Shown here: positions 35,281 through 47,466 of the stretch, piece by piece | Numbering within the stretch: the stretch's first letter is position 1 | Layout: each line of letters starts with the position of its first letter | Origin: Daucus carota subsp. sativus | Taxonomy: Eukaryota; Streptophyta; Magnoliopsida; Apiales; Apiaceae | NCBI RefSeq assembly: GCF_001625215.2 | Contig: NC_030381.2 | Location: forward strand, 37,446,689 to 37,510,688 | Direction of reading: 5' to 3' | DNA length: 64,000 nt | Notes under the pieces: model-generated | Seen by the model: only the letters and a program-made list of their open reading frames with translations | Database searches by the model: none | What the model was told of the DNA's origin: nothing | Program-made: the position numbers and the translations under genes

Positions 35281-36772
35281 GTACAATAATACAAGTAGAA
35301 ATGAGTAGGATGGCAATGGTGGTCCAAAAAGACACAAGTTCCAAGGTACTGGGTAAGAAGATTGATATGCACAGCCTCCAACCTGAAGCTCCCATGTTCT
35401 ATCTCTCACCGACTCTCTTGTTCTTTTCTCTTCTGCTGCACACACATTCCTTAATATGTTAATCTATATCTTGACTGCATCTGCATCCCCCCGCTATCTC
35501 TAAGCAATTGGGGCAATTTGTCCTCTTGCACTGCCCACTATGAGATTTAATATTATAGATAGATTTGTGAGCGTATGTGCTAAATATTTTATGATGTACA
35601 GTCTTTGATGAGTCCCCTTAGTTCAAAATTTACGATTGCCTCTGCGTTTTACTATGCATTTCACTTGAGCAAACCAGATTGAGTGAAACCTCTTAGATGC
35701 ACAAGTTTTAAACCATGCCGGATATGGTTTTTCCTGCAATATATATATATAGCTGGAATTATTTCCTCATATTTTTCATATTAAAACTATACTACCATAC
35801 AGGACAACAATTTATTTACAATTTGTTCGATATATATTTAAATATATAAAAACTATAATTTCACTTTTTTTTAAAACTAATTTTATGTAATAATTTGATA
35901 TATAATTTTAGTCAAAATGATTTAAAATAATTTATAAAATACTTAGAATTTTAAAATATGTGTCAAGTTCTTTATCCGCAAACATAAAGAATGCCTACCA
36001 CATTATTTATATTAATTAAAAATTGAGAAGTCTATTCTTGTCTATTCTTTTCATTTTCTATACCACAAAATTTCTCAGAGCTATCTTCTTCACCCAAAAA
36101 GATCCCAAAGATTTTAGCTTAAACTCCGCGAATATTGTTCAAAATTATTATGCCATAAAAATATTGTCATAAAATCAGATAACAATTATTTAAAAAAATC
36201 TTTGATATTGACATATTTTGATTGTAATATTAAAATATTAATAATTTTGACAAGTTTGATGATAAAATCTCTTTTATCTATTTATAGAAAAAACTGCTAA
36301 TATCAAACATATCTAAATAGAAAAAAGATTTTGTGCAGAAGAGTTGTAGATGCAGTTTTGAAACAAGGTCATGCAACTTTGCATGGTTAAAAGAACTCAA
36401 CGGTCCTCTGTGTTAATGGTGGTGGATGTGCATAATATATTCGTGTGAGAGTAATAGATTAATAATACTACAATAGAATATATGGGAAGAATGCATGCAG
36501 TGAAAGAAAGGGAGAGCGTTTGTTTGTGACTTTGTGTTTCCCACTTTGCTTGGGAAGCGTTTTACTGCCAAAAGCCATGGGCTTCCCGTTGCCTGCATGC
36601 TCACCTTCACGTGCTAACATGCCTTCGCTTTATCCCTTTTTTGTCTTGCTATTTTAGCGTAGTATACTGCATCAGTGCATCCTGAAGTATACACGGTTAG
36701 ACGAAACCGACCAAACCGATTCAAATCAATCCGAACCGTGCTGTTGAATCGAGAATTTATTTTTAACTAATT

Positions 36773-37200
36773 TGATGGTGCCCAGAATTCCATCTCCTTC
36801 CGTAGCCATCACAGTGTCTTTTTCTCATTTTATTTTGTCCCCCTTTTATTTCTTCTTCTTTCCCCTTTTATAGGCTGATGAAGATGAGTCATCATCTTGG
36901 TATTAGGGAGCAAAGGACAAGTGTCTCTCTTGTAGATGTAGAATAGGTGACAAGGAAAGGTTAGGATGACAGGTGGCGAGTATTCCGTAAAATATGGAAT
37001 GACTAAGTGGAAGCAGGTGACGAAGAGGTGATGAGGAGGTGACAAGGAGGTGACATGGCTGCTGTAGGAACATGGGGTTGCGGCAGGTGTTGTGAGGAGT
37101 AAGCTTGCGGGAGGAACTGCAGGGACCAATCTGCCGTAGGATATTAAAGAGCTGTAAGGAATGCTGCTGTACCGGGAGCCTACGGTTTTACGAGCCATCA
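36773..37200 (-). repeat. 3' LTR of the LARD-like element
   Basis: 428 bp, TG...CA ends, apparently identical to the LTR at 42165-42592. The minus-strand ORF of about 120 codons inside it (Pro/Ser/Cys-rich) is also present in the other LTR and has no recognisable domain, so I do not treat it as a gene. Confidence 0.93.
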
Positions 37201-38810
37201 GATGCCCCTTGGATGAGGAGGTGCCCCTTTAGGGGTCCTCAGGCATCCAATAGTAGGACATGCAGCAGCCTTCTGGTTTTTGTTCAAAGCCTAAAGAAAC
37301 TACAGGAAGCTCTGAGCCTCAGACTATGAGGAGTGAAAGGGTCATGCAGAGCTGGCTATAATAAATATGAAGAGTGATGTATGACATGATGTTAGGTTGT
37401 ATTCTATAGTCTATAAGTAGTGTGTTTCTGTATTGCATTTATCATTACATCGAGTGAAAAGAACTGTAGAGTGCAAAGAAAAAAGCTGAAGCCCTTTATG
37501 TATAAAAGCTTTCTCTAGGAAGCTTTGTATACAAAGAAGCGCATAGACTCTCAGGGGGCATGCGGGATGATTGAGAATTGATACTGGAAGTAAGAATGTA
37601 AGAATAAAGACTTTTCGACTATAGTTATGGGATATGGATGCTTTGTTCTTCTCGATGGACTCTGCTAAATAGTTAATTAGTATCTTTTATTGCCCCTTAG
37701 GCTCTATAGTAGCTTCATTGTCGTTGTCGCACTAGGTGATGTATTCTCTGGCCTTCGGTTCTGCGAGCTGGTGCCTCGATGGATTCATTAACACTATTAG
37801 CTGCTCGAATGAGTATGTATATAGCCTTTTATTTTCTTGTTAGGATCACTTACAAGCATGTGCAAAGTAATAACCTCTTATTCGTAGGCTTTTAGAAGAA
37901 CGGAGAAATTATGTTTTTCCTCACATCTTCAAGTTAGCTACTGTATTGCGCATAGCCTCTTAAGACAGTAATGCCGTAGGGCTGTAGGGACGGTGTGTGC
38001 CGTAAAAAACTATAAAGAATGCATGTAATAAGGAACACGAGTTTGCCGTAGGACAGATTTTGATGCCATAGCGAGAGGGTTTCCTTCAGGGGACCTGACT
38101 CGCGTAAAAGAAGGGAGATGGCATGGCAGTGAAAATGGTTCTATATGTTGCTTGATTTACAATCATTATCTTATTTTAGTATGTTACAGTAACCTGTATC
38201 AATTTTTCTTATTGACTCGATTTCTTCATGGTTAATATTTACTAGTATTTATTTTTGATTCTGACTAACAGCAAGGTACACAATCTCAATATATAAGTTA
38301 AATGTTTGTGTTATAATGAATCAGCGAGGTGGAAAAATGCATAAAATACACAGAGAACTAAATGTAAACGCACGTAAAATTATGCTGGCAGCAGTGTAAC
38401 TAGACTGGCTTTCAAACCTGGTGGCGACATATTAGTTCGAAACAATGGTAAGTGTAACTGTGTAACAGCAATGAAAATTATAAAGAAGTCCGGGTTGCAA
38501 AAGACAAGAGAGCAGGTACATGTCCAATGTTAGCTAGTAATTGCTAAGTGACTGTAAAACTTGACAGTAAAAGCAATAATCAAATATACTGGGTGATGAT
38601 CACATTATAATATATAGACATAAATGGTGATATAAAGTAGTGGTGCACACATGGGACAATAATAGGACGTGGCAGTAGCATTAAATTTATAATGTCGTAA
38701 TATAGTAACTAATTTCATATCTATAATATTTTTAATGTTATGTGCACATAATTAATATTTTAACTTTGCTAAATAGCAATCTAGCTAGTTCTAGTTTGTC
38801 GTAGTAATAA

Positions 38811-39240
38811 TTGGTGCTACATGTATGATTGAGGGATCTATAGAAATTTAATTAATTCATAGTCGTGACAGTAATTGATGTTACATATGTTTGTGTAGGA
38901 TGCCTAGATTTTTTAGTGATCCGTAGTCGTAGCATGAAATAATGCTACATATGTTGGCGTAGGATGCCCGTAGGATTTTGATAATCCGTAGCCGTAGCAT
39001 GAAACAATGCTACTTATGTTGGCGTAGGATGCCCCTAGAGTTTTGATAATCCGTAGCCGTAGCATGAAATAATGCTACTTATGTTGGCGTAGGATGCCCC
39101 TAGGGTTTTGATAATCCGTAGCCGTAGCATGAAACAATGCTACTTATGTTGGCGTAGGATGCCCCTAGGGTTTTGATAATCCGTAGCCGTAGCATGAAAC
39201 AATGCTACTTATGTTGGCGTAGGATGCCCCTAGGATTTTA
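38811..39240. repeat. 65-bp tandem array inside the LARD-like element
   Basis: Units with AATGCTACTTATGTTGGCGT recur every 65 bp (starts 38941, 39006, 39071, 39136, 39201), with one or two decayed units on the left from about 38811. Each unit contains GATGCCCCTAGG-type and CCGTAGCCGTAGC words. Each junction has the inverted pair GTAGCAT...ATGCTAC, able to form a small hairpin. The four rightmost units are nearly identical. Confidence 0.9.
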
Positions 39241-39705
39241 GCATATTCATAAAAAATAATGCGATGAACGAAATATGTGATAGCATGCAAGGGGCATAAC
39301 TGCCATATAGTTAGGAATGAGTTGTGATTAACACAAATAACATCAATGATTTCAAGACTATGTGGTGATCTAATAAAAATAATCATATATAATATTAAAT
39401 AGACTATTTAAAAAAAAATATTATATAGTGACACAATAAAAATGTATTAAGAGTATAAATGACCCAACGCTAACCGCAGTATAAATGATAGGTATGCAAA
39501 AATACTGTCCAGGAGGATAAAAGGCGGATAAATATCTAAGACAAAGCTATAAAATTGACCTATGTGTTTGTGTGAGAAATGTACATATGCTGGACAAAAG
39601 GTGCTAGCGAAGTATGAAAAATATGAGCTCGACAATAACTACATGAACATAATTATAACGAATGCGACTATAAAAGAAGCAATTAATAACCACGAATGAT
39701 ATTTA

Positions 39706-39925
39706 CTCCCTCTGTCCCAGTCAATTGTATACGTTTCTTTTTCACTGCTCGACACGCTTTTTAAGGCACTTATAAAACATAGTTCTACAACTTATTTTTA
39801 AGATTTTCTTTTTCTGTATAAAAGTATAAATGAAAATAATTTATAGAACTATACTATATTGAAGCATTAAAGTCCGTGTCGCGCCCCCGTCCCCCAATGT
39901 ATACTATTGACCGGGACGGAGGGAG
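39706..39925. mobile_element. Stowaway MITE nested in the LARD-like element, 220 bp
   Basis: Ends are CTCCCTCTGTCCCAG and GGGACGGAGGGAG, with TA on both sides (39704-39705, 39926-39927). Because it is inside a retrotransposon with identical LTRs, it either inserted very recently or was carried in as part of the element's master copy. Confidence 0.9.
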
Positions 39926-42142
39926 TAAACAAATGTGTTATGTGACCACGTAGTCGGCAAGAAAGTCAAATAAGCATGACCAGGGGATTGTTTTTTCTGA
40001 AGTGAGCTGTGAATTTTTTTGCTGCAACTCATAATTAGAATTAGTTATTAGTTCAGTTATTTATGTAATAGGCACGTATAATATTTTACGCAAATTGGTC
40101 GTAAATTGGGTTGAATTATTATTTTAAAGAAGGCTTCTAAAAGTGGTTAATATTACAACTTATGTATTACTTCGCAGGTGGTGCCAACGACTTTTCGGAT
40201 GATAACAAGCTGGGACAGCGGGGTTCTGGACATGTTTATAAGAGGATATATAGTGCGGATGAAAGACTATGTATGCATGTAGTAAACTAAACTTCTATAC
40301 CTGAATATATGCGAAGGTGACAAATATAACACAGTTTGAATAGTTGATAGTTTTAGACTTGTAATAAATAACAGATTATGTAATGCACGATGTCCAGTAC
40401 TACATTAAAGCTTATAAATAAAGCCGCCCATTTATGCTAGAATATATACCGAGGTGAAAGATAGAAAAGTGAGCGAGAGCTGAAGCTCTTTTGTGTAAAA
40501 GCTCTTACTTATTTATCAAATATATAGTGTAACCTTTTCATATAAAAGGTGTGTTTATTTATACGGTTCATGTATATGTATAGTAGTTAATCAAAATAAA
40601 TTTGATCAAAACCTATCATGTAAACAGTTTATACATGAATATATAAAGGATAGAGGAAAAAGAGCTGTAGCTCTGGTGAGACAACAAAGGCTGTAGCTAG
40701 CCTAGTGAGTACAAATATATTTATTATTTTTTTTGAAATATAAGTTTTGTTCTGGTTGTAACGTTATTGCAGTTTGGTTTAAAAGCCTACGATGAAATAC
40801 GGCTACGGGAAGCATGTTTCCTACGGCATTGTTGCCCTACAGTGCATGCATTTTGGAACTAATCCCTGCGTAACTCCAAAGCTAACCTGTCATTACTCCT
40901 TACAAACTCTCACATCCATACTGCCATGATATATAATACTACAGGATTACGTCTTTACGATGCACCGAAAGGTTTAAAGCTGGCTAGCCTATAACTTGGC
41001 AAAACATCTCCTACACGGGCTACAACTTCACAACCTACGAGATTATTTAAGCAAATGTCATGTGCCCCTCTTCATTAGGTCTTCATGTGAAAGCTCCTAG
41101 ACTAACAGCATGCCGTAAGAACCCTCCGAGCTGTCTTATGAAACCCTTTGACCTAAACTTATGGACTGCAGTGTCATCAACTTGTAGACTGTAGTGCCAT
41201 GTAGCTTCTAACGAAGTATGTATATTCTTAACACATGACAAAATGGTTGTAAAACTACTGAGTGCATAAGAGGTCAAATTAATATGTGTTATGGAATAAC
41301 CAAGCGCCAAAATAAGCAACTAGCAATAGTAAAAAAAAAAAAACGCACACACTACAGCAACAGCAAGCAACAAATTAAAACCGTGACTGCAGTGTGATGA
41401 GTAAGATTAATGTTGACAGAAACTATACGACCATAACAAAAAAAATAATACACCCACAACAAGAACAAAAGAAAAAGCATGTGCAGATAAATACATGTAA
41501 CAGGAAGCTTGTATCAGCAAGGTTGGCCGTAATAATATAAAATTCGAGTTTTGTGTAAGAGCCCGCTATGCTTATGATAAATATCGTGATTGTTATATAT
41601 ACAAAAAATATTGCAGGCAATGCAACTAATAAAATATGTGCATGGAGAAAGAAACAACGAAAGAAATAAGGAAAATGAACTACGTAAAGAGTAAAATCAC
41701 CTTACTTGTATGTCGATGTGGTGAAAGCTGGAGATCTTCCCGCTATGGGTGTGAATGGAATCCTTGATCGTTATGTTAAAGTAAAGGTGGGAAACTACAG
41801 GGGCTAATTAAACCATTTAGAGCATAATTAGGATCCGACGTGGAAGACCTAGCTTTTCTGGTTTACTAAAGAAAGGCTGATAGTTGTCTGGCTTCAAAGT
41901 GGTATGGATTGGTTGGTTAGGAAGATATCATACTTACAGTTTGGCATGGGACGCAGGACGACGAGGCCTTTCTCGAGACATGGTATAGTGATGCTCACGA
42001 TATTAATTATCATGGCCTAGTGACTACACGATCAAAGGTTCATTTCTAGCTTAATTTGTACCTAGATGTTGTTATGGTACTGCAAGTTAATTTCAGTGAG
42101 GTCGTCATAACATAGTGGTGTGTAATACCAGGTTAGCATGTC

Positions 42143-42162
42143 GATCCCCGGCGGCGGCGCCA
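42143..42162 (-). other. Primer-binding site of the LARD-like element
   Basis: Minus strand TGGCGCCGCCGCCGGGGATC begins two bases after the 5' LTR. A start of TGG complements the CCA end of a tRNA, and TGGCGCC...GGGGA is the style used by many plant LTR retrotransposons. Confidence 0.8.
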
Positions 42163-42164
42163 AC

Positions 42165-42592
42165 TGATGGTGCCCAGAATTCCATCTCCTTCCGTAGCCA
42201 TCACAGTGTCTTTTTCTCATTTTATTTTGTCCCCCTTTTATTTCTTCTTCTTTCCCCTTTTATAGGCTGATGAAGATGAGTCATCATCTTGGTATTAGGG
42301 AGCAAAGGACAAGTGTCTCTCTTGTAGATGTAGAATAGGTGACAAGGAAAGGTTAGGATGACAGGTGGCGAGTATTCCGTAAAATATGGAATGACTAAGT
42401 GGAAGCAGGTGACGAAGAGGTGATGAGGAGGTGACAAGGAGGTGACATGGCTGCTGTAGGAACATGGGGTTGCGGCAGGTGTTGTGAGGAGTAAGCTTGC
42501 GGGAGGAACTGCAGGGACCAATCTGCCGTAGGATATTAAAGAGCTGTAAGGAATGCTGCTGTACCGGGAGCCTACGGTTTTACGAGCCATCA
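42165..42592 (-). repeat. 5' LTR of the LARD-like element with TATA box
   Basis: 428 bp. On the minus strand a TATA box CCTATAAAAGGGG lies at about 42253-42265, followed by purine-rich sequence with AATAAAA, consistent with the end of U3 and R. It directly abuts the primer-binding site at 42143-42162. Confidence 0.9.
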
Positions 42593-42597
42593 TAATT

Positions 42598-43858
42598 GAA
42601 TCCAAAATTTTCAGAATTGAGTTGGTAAAATGTCTTTAATTCGTTCAACCCGACTCATGTGCATCCCTGGATGCATCTATATTAATTGACGTCGATTAGG
42701 TTCATTAGAAACTATTTCTCATTTTCTGAGTTTGATTTTATTAATATATAACATGATTTTACTAAGTAATCTTTCTAAGATTTTGAGTTTTTGTTAGAGC
42801 TCATGCTCGAATAAGTCGTTTAACATTTTCTTATCATCTCAAATTAAATTCTTATTCATCGAAGTATTATTAATTTGTAAAATATATCAGCTTCAAGAAA
42901 AAAGCCCAGTAGTTCTGTAAGATTATTACTTTTAATCTGAGACACAATAATTTGGTTCTCTCTCGTATAAGAATACATCGATACCGCGACTTGATAATTT
43001 TTATTGAAATGCAAAAGAAAAGAAGAAAGAACTTCTCACTCCCTCGTAAATCGTTGCAACCAGATTGCTTAATTAGGAGGATGTAATAGACAACAAGTTC
43101 ATACGTTGCTTAGAGGATTATCAAACTAATGATTAGATTATGCCATTAGTAGTGTACCTGTACTACCAACTTGCACCACTTAATTATTTCCTTCCATATA
43201 TGCTTAGCGGAGATGCCAATGCATTTTCTACAAATTAAAAATGGAACACACTCGTTGGAATAAGAAATCTGGTTTATTTACATGACATCATTGCTGGGTA
43301 TGCATGCACCTCCTTAATTACACTAACGGATAGTAGTAATCTTTACTCTATGGTATCAGAAAGAAAGTACGTATTTCTTAATAGTATCCAATATCATAAA
43401 GAAAGTATAGAATTTTTTGGTGAAAAATACGGATTTCTCTATAATATTCAATATCATAGAAAAATACGGATTTGGTCGTGATTGCTCACGTTACGCATTA
43501 ACAATCATATTTTTAATTAGGTGATAAACTTTTATATTCCAATTTTACTAATCCGCGTATGTACAAAAATCTACGCTGATCAAAATATTATATTCATATA
43601 AAAAACAGTTGTTAGTGTTCATAAACAAACATTAGACACACCGGAAAAAGTAAAATCAAAAGATTAATTCATATGACGGAAATAATGTTTCACATTAGCT
43701 TAAAATTTTATTAAGGGCAAAACAAAATTATGTCATAAATAATATTTATTTCAACATCAAACCCTACCTCAAAACAAAGTTTCTGTCGATGAAATAAAAC
43801 CTTAAACAATCATGGGCCTGCCCAAATTTTCATAAACACAAGCCCACAATCAAAGTTC
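42598..43858. other. Intergenic, no gene seen
   Basis: AT-rich sequence between the retroelement and the 3' end of the ammonium transporter gene. Around 43370-43470 the phrase with ATATCATA(A/G)A and TACGGATTTCT is repeated two or three times. No ORF with support. Confidence 0.5.
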
Positions 43859-46195
43859 TCAAACTTGGGCTCTTGTAGTATTGATCTCCTCCATACCATA
43901 CACAGAGTTGTGCTTTGAGTTCTCATATTTTTCACCATCACCCCAGAGTGCATAGGCCTCTTCCCCATGTATGGCATCATCTCCATTCTCTAATTCCTCA
44001 TCACTTAATCTTAATGGAACAATAAGCCTGATTAACAAGCAAATAATGCTGGTTGTCACAAGGTTTAAACAGACCACAAAAAAAATTCCAAGTAGTTGAA
44101 TTCCCATTTGTCTAAAGCCTGCTGTAGTCCTCCCATTGTGAAGTCCATAGGCAAGTCCTATGTATTTCTTCCAAGCATCTGACTCCTTAGGAAGGTTGTA
44201 GAACATTCGGTTAAGCGTTGGGTCCGCGAAGAAGCCGGTGAGGATGCCCCCTAGGCTTCCAGCAACTGCATGAGTGTGGAACACTGCCATTGTGTCATCA
44301 ACTTGTTTCAAGAACCATACTTTTTTGTGAAGGACCATCATTGTGTACCATGGAATACTTCCTGATAACAATCCCATTGTAATTGCTGCCCAACCTTGTA
44401 CCACACCTGAAAAAACGACACGATTGCTAAATTCAAATCAAAATTGCTCAATGCAGTTCAGAGATACTCTGTAAAGATGTACTCCTCTGTCCCATTTAAT
44501 TGTATACATTTCAACTGTTCGACACGCATTTCAATGCTCTTATAAAATATAGTTCTGTAACTTATTTTTGAGATTTTCTTTTTCTGAATAAAAATATAAC
44601 ATCCAAACTTTAATTCAGAAAAAAAAATTTAAAAAATAAATTACACAACTACATTTTACAGGAGCATTAAAGTCTGTGTCGCGTCCCCGTCCCCCGATGT
44701 ATACTACTCAGGGTGACGGAGGGAGTACAACTTAGTTTTCTGTGTAATCATTTGATGCACAATTAAGTAGTTTTTCTTGCAAATAATTTTACTTATGAGT
44801 CAGGATAAAGCCTCAGCGGAAAACTGGATTAAAGTTTAGGGAATGTGAAGTGTACCAGCGGCTGGAGTGATGCAAACTAAGCCTGTGATCATGCCCTGTG
44901 TGGCACCGATGACAGATGGCTTTTCGAAGAAAATAATGTCTAGCATGAGCCAAGTGAGCAAGCTGGTGGCAGCGCACACGTGTGTGTTAAGGACGGCCAG
45001 AGATGCATCAGTGCTGGCAACATAAGGATCTCCACCATTGAATCCACTCCACCCCATCCAAAGTAAACCTGCTCCTGCGAGCATCAGGAGTATGTTGTTT
45101 GGAGGAAACCTCTCCCTGTCCTTGGTTGCCCTTGGACCAACCTACATGGTTGAACAAAACATCAACATCTCGAATTATAGTGAATAAGTTTATCAATGTA
45201 ACCATTTAATAACTTAATAAGAAGCTGGGAGTTTGGAGTTTTGGTAAACAGTGACAGATTTAATAAAGGGGTCAGCCTAGACTACAGTCCCGACTGAACT
45301 TCAAAAATCAATCAAGATTCATTTTTTAGTCTTGACTCTTTTAAAATTATGATTTCGTCAATACCAATAAAGACACTAGTTAATGTCCGTAAAGATTTAA
45401 AGGGGCTAGCCTAGACTACAGTCCCGACTGAACTTCAAAAATTAATAAAGATTGAATTTTTAGTCCCGACTCTTTCAGAATCCTGATTTTGCCACTATCT
45501 GGTGTAGACATAAGTTATACCAAAAAGGATTTGCCTTTCAATTAAAAAGTTATTAAAAACTATCAATTGGTATATTTTGTTGTGGCAAAGTATGAAATAT
45601 TTACCCAAAATGCTGCGGTGAAACCGGCTACACCAGAAGAAAGATGAATCACATAGCCACCTGAATAATCAATAATGCCCCTAGTGGACAACCATCCCCA
45701 AGGAGACCATATACTATAAGCACCAATTGTATACGAAAATGTTAACCAAAGTGGAACAAATAACATCCATGCTACAAAGTTCATCCTCCCTAGCAACGCC
45801 CCTGCTATCAAAATCAGCGTTATGGCCGCGAAAACAAACTGAAAAAACACCATTGTAGCATTCGGAAGCATCCCAGCAAAAGCCTGCTCTAACAAAAACT
45901 TCTGGTCCAATGCCACATCAGGCCTCCCCATAAAAGGAAACATCTTCTTATTCCCAAATGACAACTGGTACCCCCACCCTACCCAACAAACAAGCACCGC
46001 AGCAAAGGCGTAAAGCGCCATGAATGCAGAGTTCACAGCCCATTTCTTCTTCACAATGCTGCCATACAGAATGACTAGCCCTGGAACACTCTGAATTCCC
46101 ACTAGAGTTGCTGCTGTGAGCTGCCATGCATTGTCACCTTTGTTCATCCAGTCCGGGCTAGCCGCACTGGGAGCCAGGTTCGACGGAAGACTCAT
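43859..46195 (-). CDS. AMT3-like: Ammonium transporter of the AMT2/AMT3 (MEP-like) subfamily (3 exons, 474 aa)
   Basis: Exons are 46195-45605, 45141-44856 and 44406-43859, closing to 475 codons. It is a polytopic plasma-membrane channel-like transporter of ammonium, expected as a trimer. Signatures: [20 protein letters not shown] in the first membrane helix; [16 protein letters not shown] holding Asp176 and the first pore histidine His184 (AmtB D160/H168 equivalents); [12 protein letters not shown]; and [14 protein letters not shown] with the second pore histidine (His338). The C-terminal tail ([20 protein letters not shown]...NSVYG) is of AMT2/3 type and not the AMT1 type with its regulatory Thr. 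I recall 'ammonium transporter 3 member 1-like' plant proteins as the nearest, but AMT2;1 is close too. The start is the ATG at 46195, with Asp/Trp-containing N-terminus as in the subfamily. Confidence 0.94.
44482..44725. mobile_element. Stowaway MITE in intron 2 of the ammonium transporter gene, 244 bp
   Basis: Ends are CTCCTCTGTCCCA and TGACGGAGGGAG, with TA at 44480-44481 and 44726-44727. The interior shares the TCGACACGCATTT...AAAATATAGTTCTGTAACTTA pattern with the other family copies. Confidence 0.88.
45262..45530. repeat. 134-bp tandem duplication in intron 1 of the ammonium transporter gene
   Basis: CCTAGACTACAGTCCCGACT occurs at 45276 and 45410, 134 bp apart, with similar sequence on both sides. 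A weaker relative (AGACTTCAGTCTCGACTGAC) lies at about 28409-28428, so this may be a piece of a dispersed repeat. Confidence 0.75.
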
Positions 46196-46247
46196 TGTGA
46201 TCAATTAAAGGGATTAGCTACCGGAATGAGAAGAGCACAAGGGGCAT

Positions 46248-46257
46248 GCATATATAG
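46248..46257 (-). promoter_or_regulatory. Probable TATA box of the ammonium transporter gene
   Basis: On the minus strand CTATATATGC lies about 53-62 bp upstream of the start codon, which would give a short 5' UTR of roughly 20-30 nt. No experimental start site is available. Upstream of it, to 47466, I see no gene. Confidence 0.5.
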
Positions 46258-47466
46258 TGAGGCCCTGGAATGGGACATTGGCATTGTAACAAATATTCGA
46301 GGCACGTGAAGTACTAAACTGCCCTTGTGGTGTACTACAAGCATTGTGATTTGGAGGGTAAAAGAGGAATCAAGGGGCATTCACCATGAGTACAGCTAGC
46401 TAGCCTGGACTAATTTGTTGGTATTGTGAACATCGGAGAGAACAAAGCTGTACTAAGTTGAAGCAGTGAATTAAAATTTATCGGAGGATTAGATGGAATT
46501 TCTTAGGGTAAGCAGATATACTAAATATTGATAGTATCAATATTGGATCTTACCAATGAGCTACAGATGAGGCAGGATTGCCTAATTATGTTGTTTATAC
46601 GTCCCGATGATTCAATCATGTTAAAAATATGTTTTGACTAGACATGTGAGCCAGCGTATTTAATTATATAAAAAATATTTATTATGATGTAAAAAAAATA
46701 TAAATCAGACTTAATCGATTAATATCATAATTAAAATTAATTAAATTGATTAGATATCAATCATATGATTAATTGCATAGTCGAAAATTTAATTAGGTGA
46801 CAATTTTCAGAGATCCGTCATGATTAATCAACGACTTTGAGAACAACTGTTTAAGGCTCTTTTAGCTCACCTTGCAAACATATTTTCCATTACTCTTTTT
46901 GTTGAATATCACAAGAACTAACATATTTATTTGACTCATATGCCAAGGTCCAACAAGTTTAATAACAAAGGAATAAGGTATGATCTAATTAACTTATATG
47001 TAAAGGTGTAACTTGTTCATCGATTAACACAAAGAATTTCACAAAAACTCAAAATGAGATTACGGCGATCCTCTGTAATTTGCCGGAACTAGATTAAAGC
47101 ATAAGAAAAATTATCCCCACCAAGTTAATAGTTTATAGAAATTAATAACTATGTTTATGAAAGGATTAGAAAATATTACTACAAGTTAACATCATCTAAA
47201 GTCTAAACGGCAAGTTTAGGGAGCGGAGAATTGAGCATGTGCCAATTCCCAAACTAAACACAGACAATATAATGAGATCTGACTCATGATTCGGGTTAAT
47301 TATATGGATCGAAAGCATATAAACTTAGAAATTTTCATTTTTTTTTATAGAAAATTCAGAAAAACTATTTGTTTGTAAAGGGTTATGTGAAAAGGCAAAA
47401 AAAATGTAAATTTTATTCTCAAAATTTATCATCTCTTTTGTCCGACCTCGTTCAGTGTATCATATA

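Larger units (their letters stand above)
36773..42592 (-). mobile_element. Non-autonomous LTR retrotransposon (LARD-like), 5,820 bp, recent
   Basis: Direct repeats 36773-37200 and 42165-42592 are both 428 bp, begin TGATGG and end CCATCA, and look identical base for base. The target duplication TAATT lies at 36768-36772 and 42593-42597. Orientation is minus: next to the right-hand LTR, TGGCGCCGCCGCCGGGGATC (minus strand, 42143-42162) is a primer-binding site starting two bases inside the LTR, and the LTR holds CCTATAAAAGGGG on the minus strand. A weak purine tract (CCAAGGGGCATC) precedes the other LTR. The 4.96-kb interior has no gag, protease, RT or integrase ORF; nothing exceeds about 80 codons. 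It must therefore depend on enzymes from elsewhere. LTR identity implies recent insertion. Confidence 0.93.

Noticed and set aside
36830..37198. Minus-strand ORF of about 120 codons, repeated at 42222-42605
   Set aside because: It is part of the two identical LTRs, has no recognisable domain and overlaps the TATA region, so its openness is best explained by chance and LTR duplication.
38811..39240. Regular 65-bp repeats considered as a CRISPR array
   Set aside because: Units are contiguous with no unique spacers, the genome is a plant, and the array is inside an LTR element.
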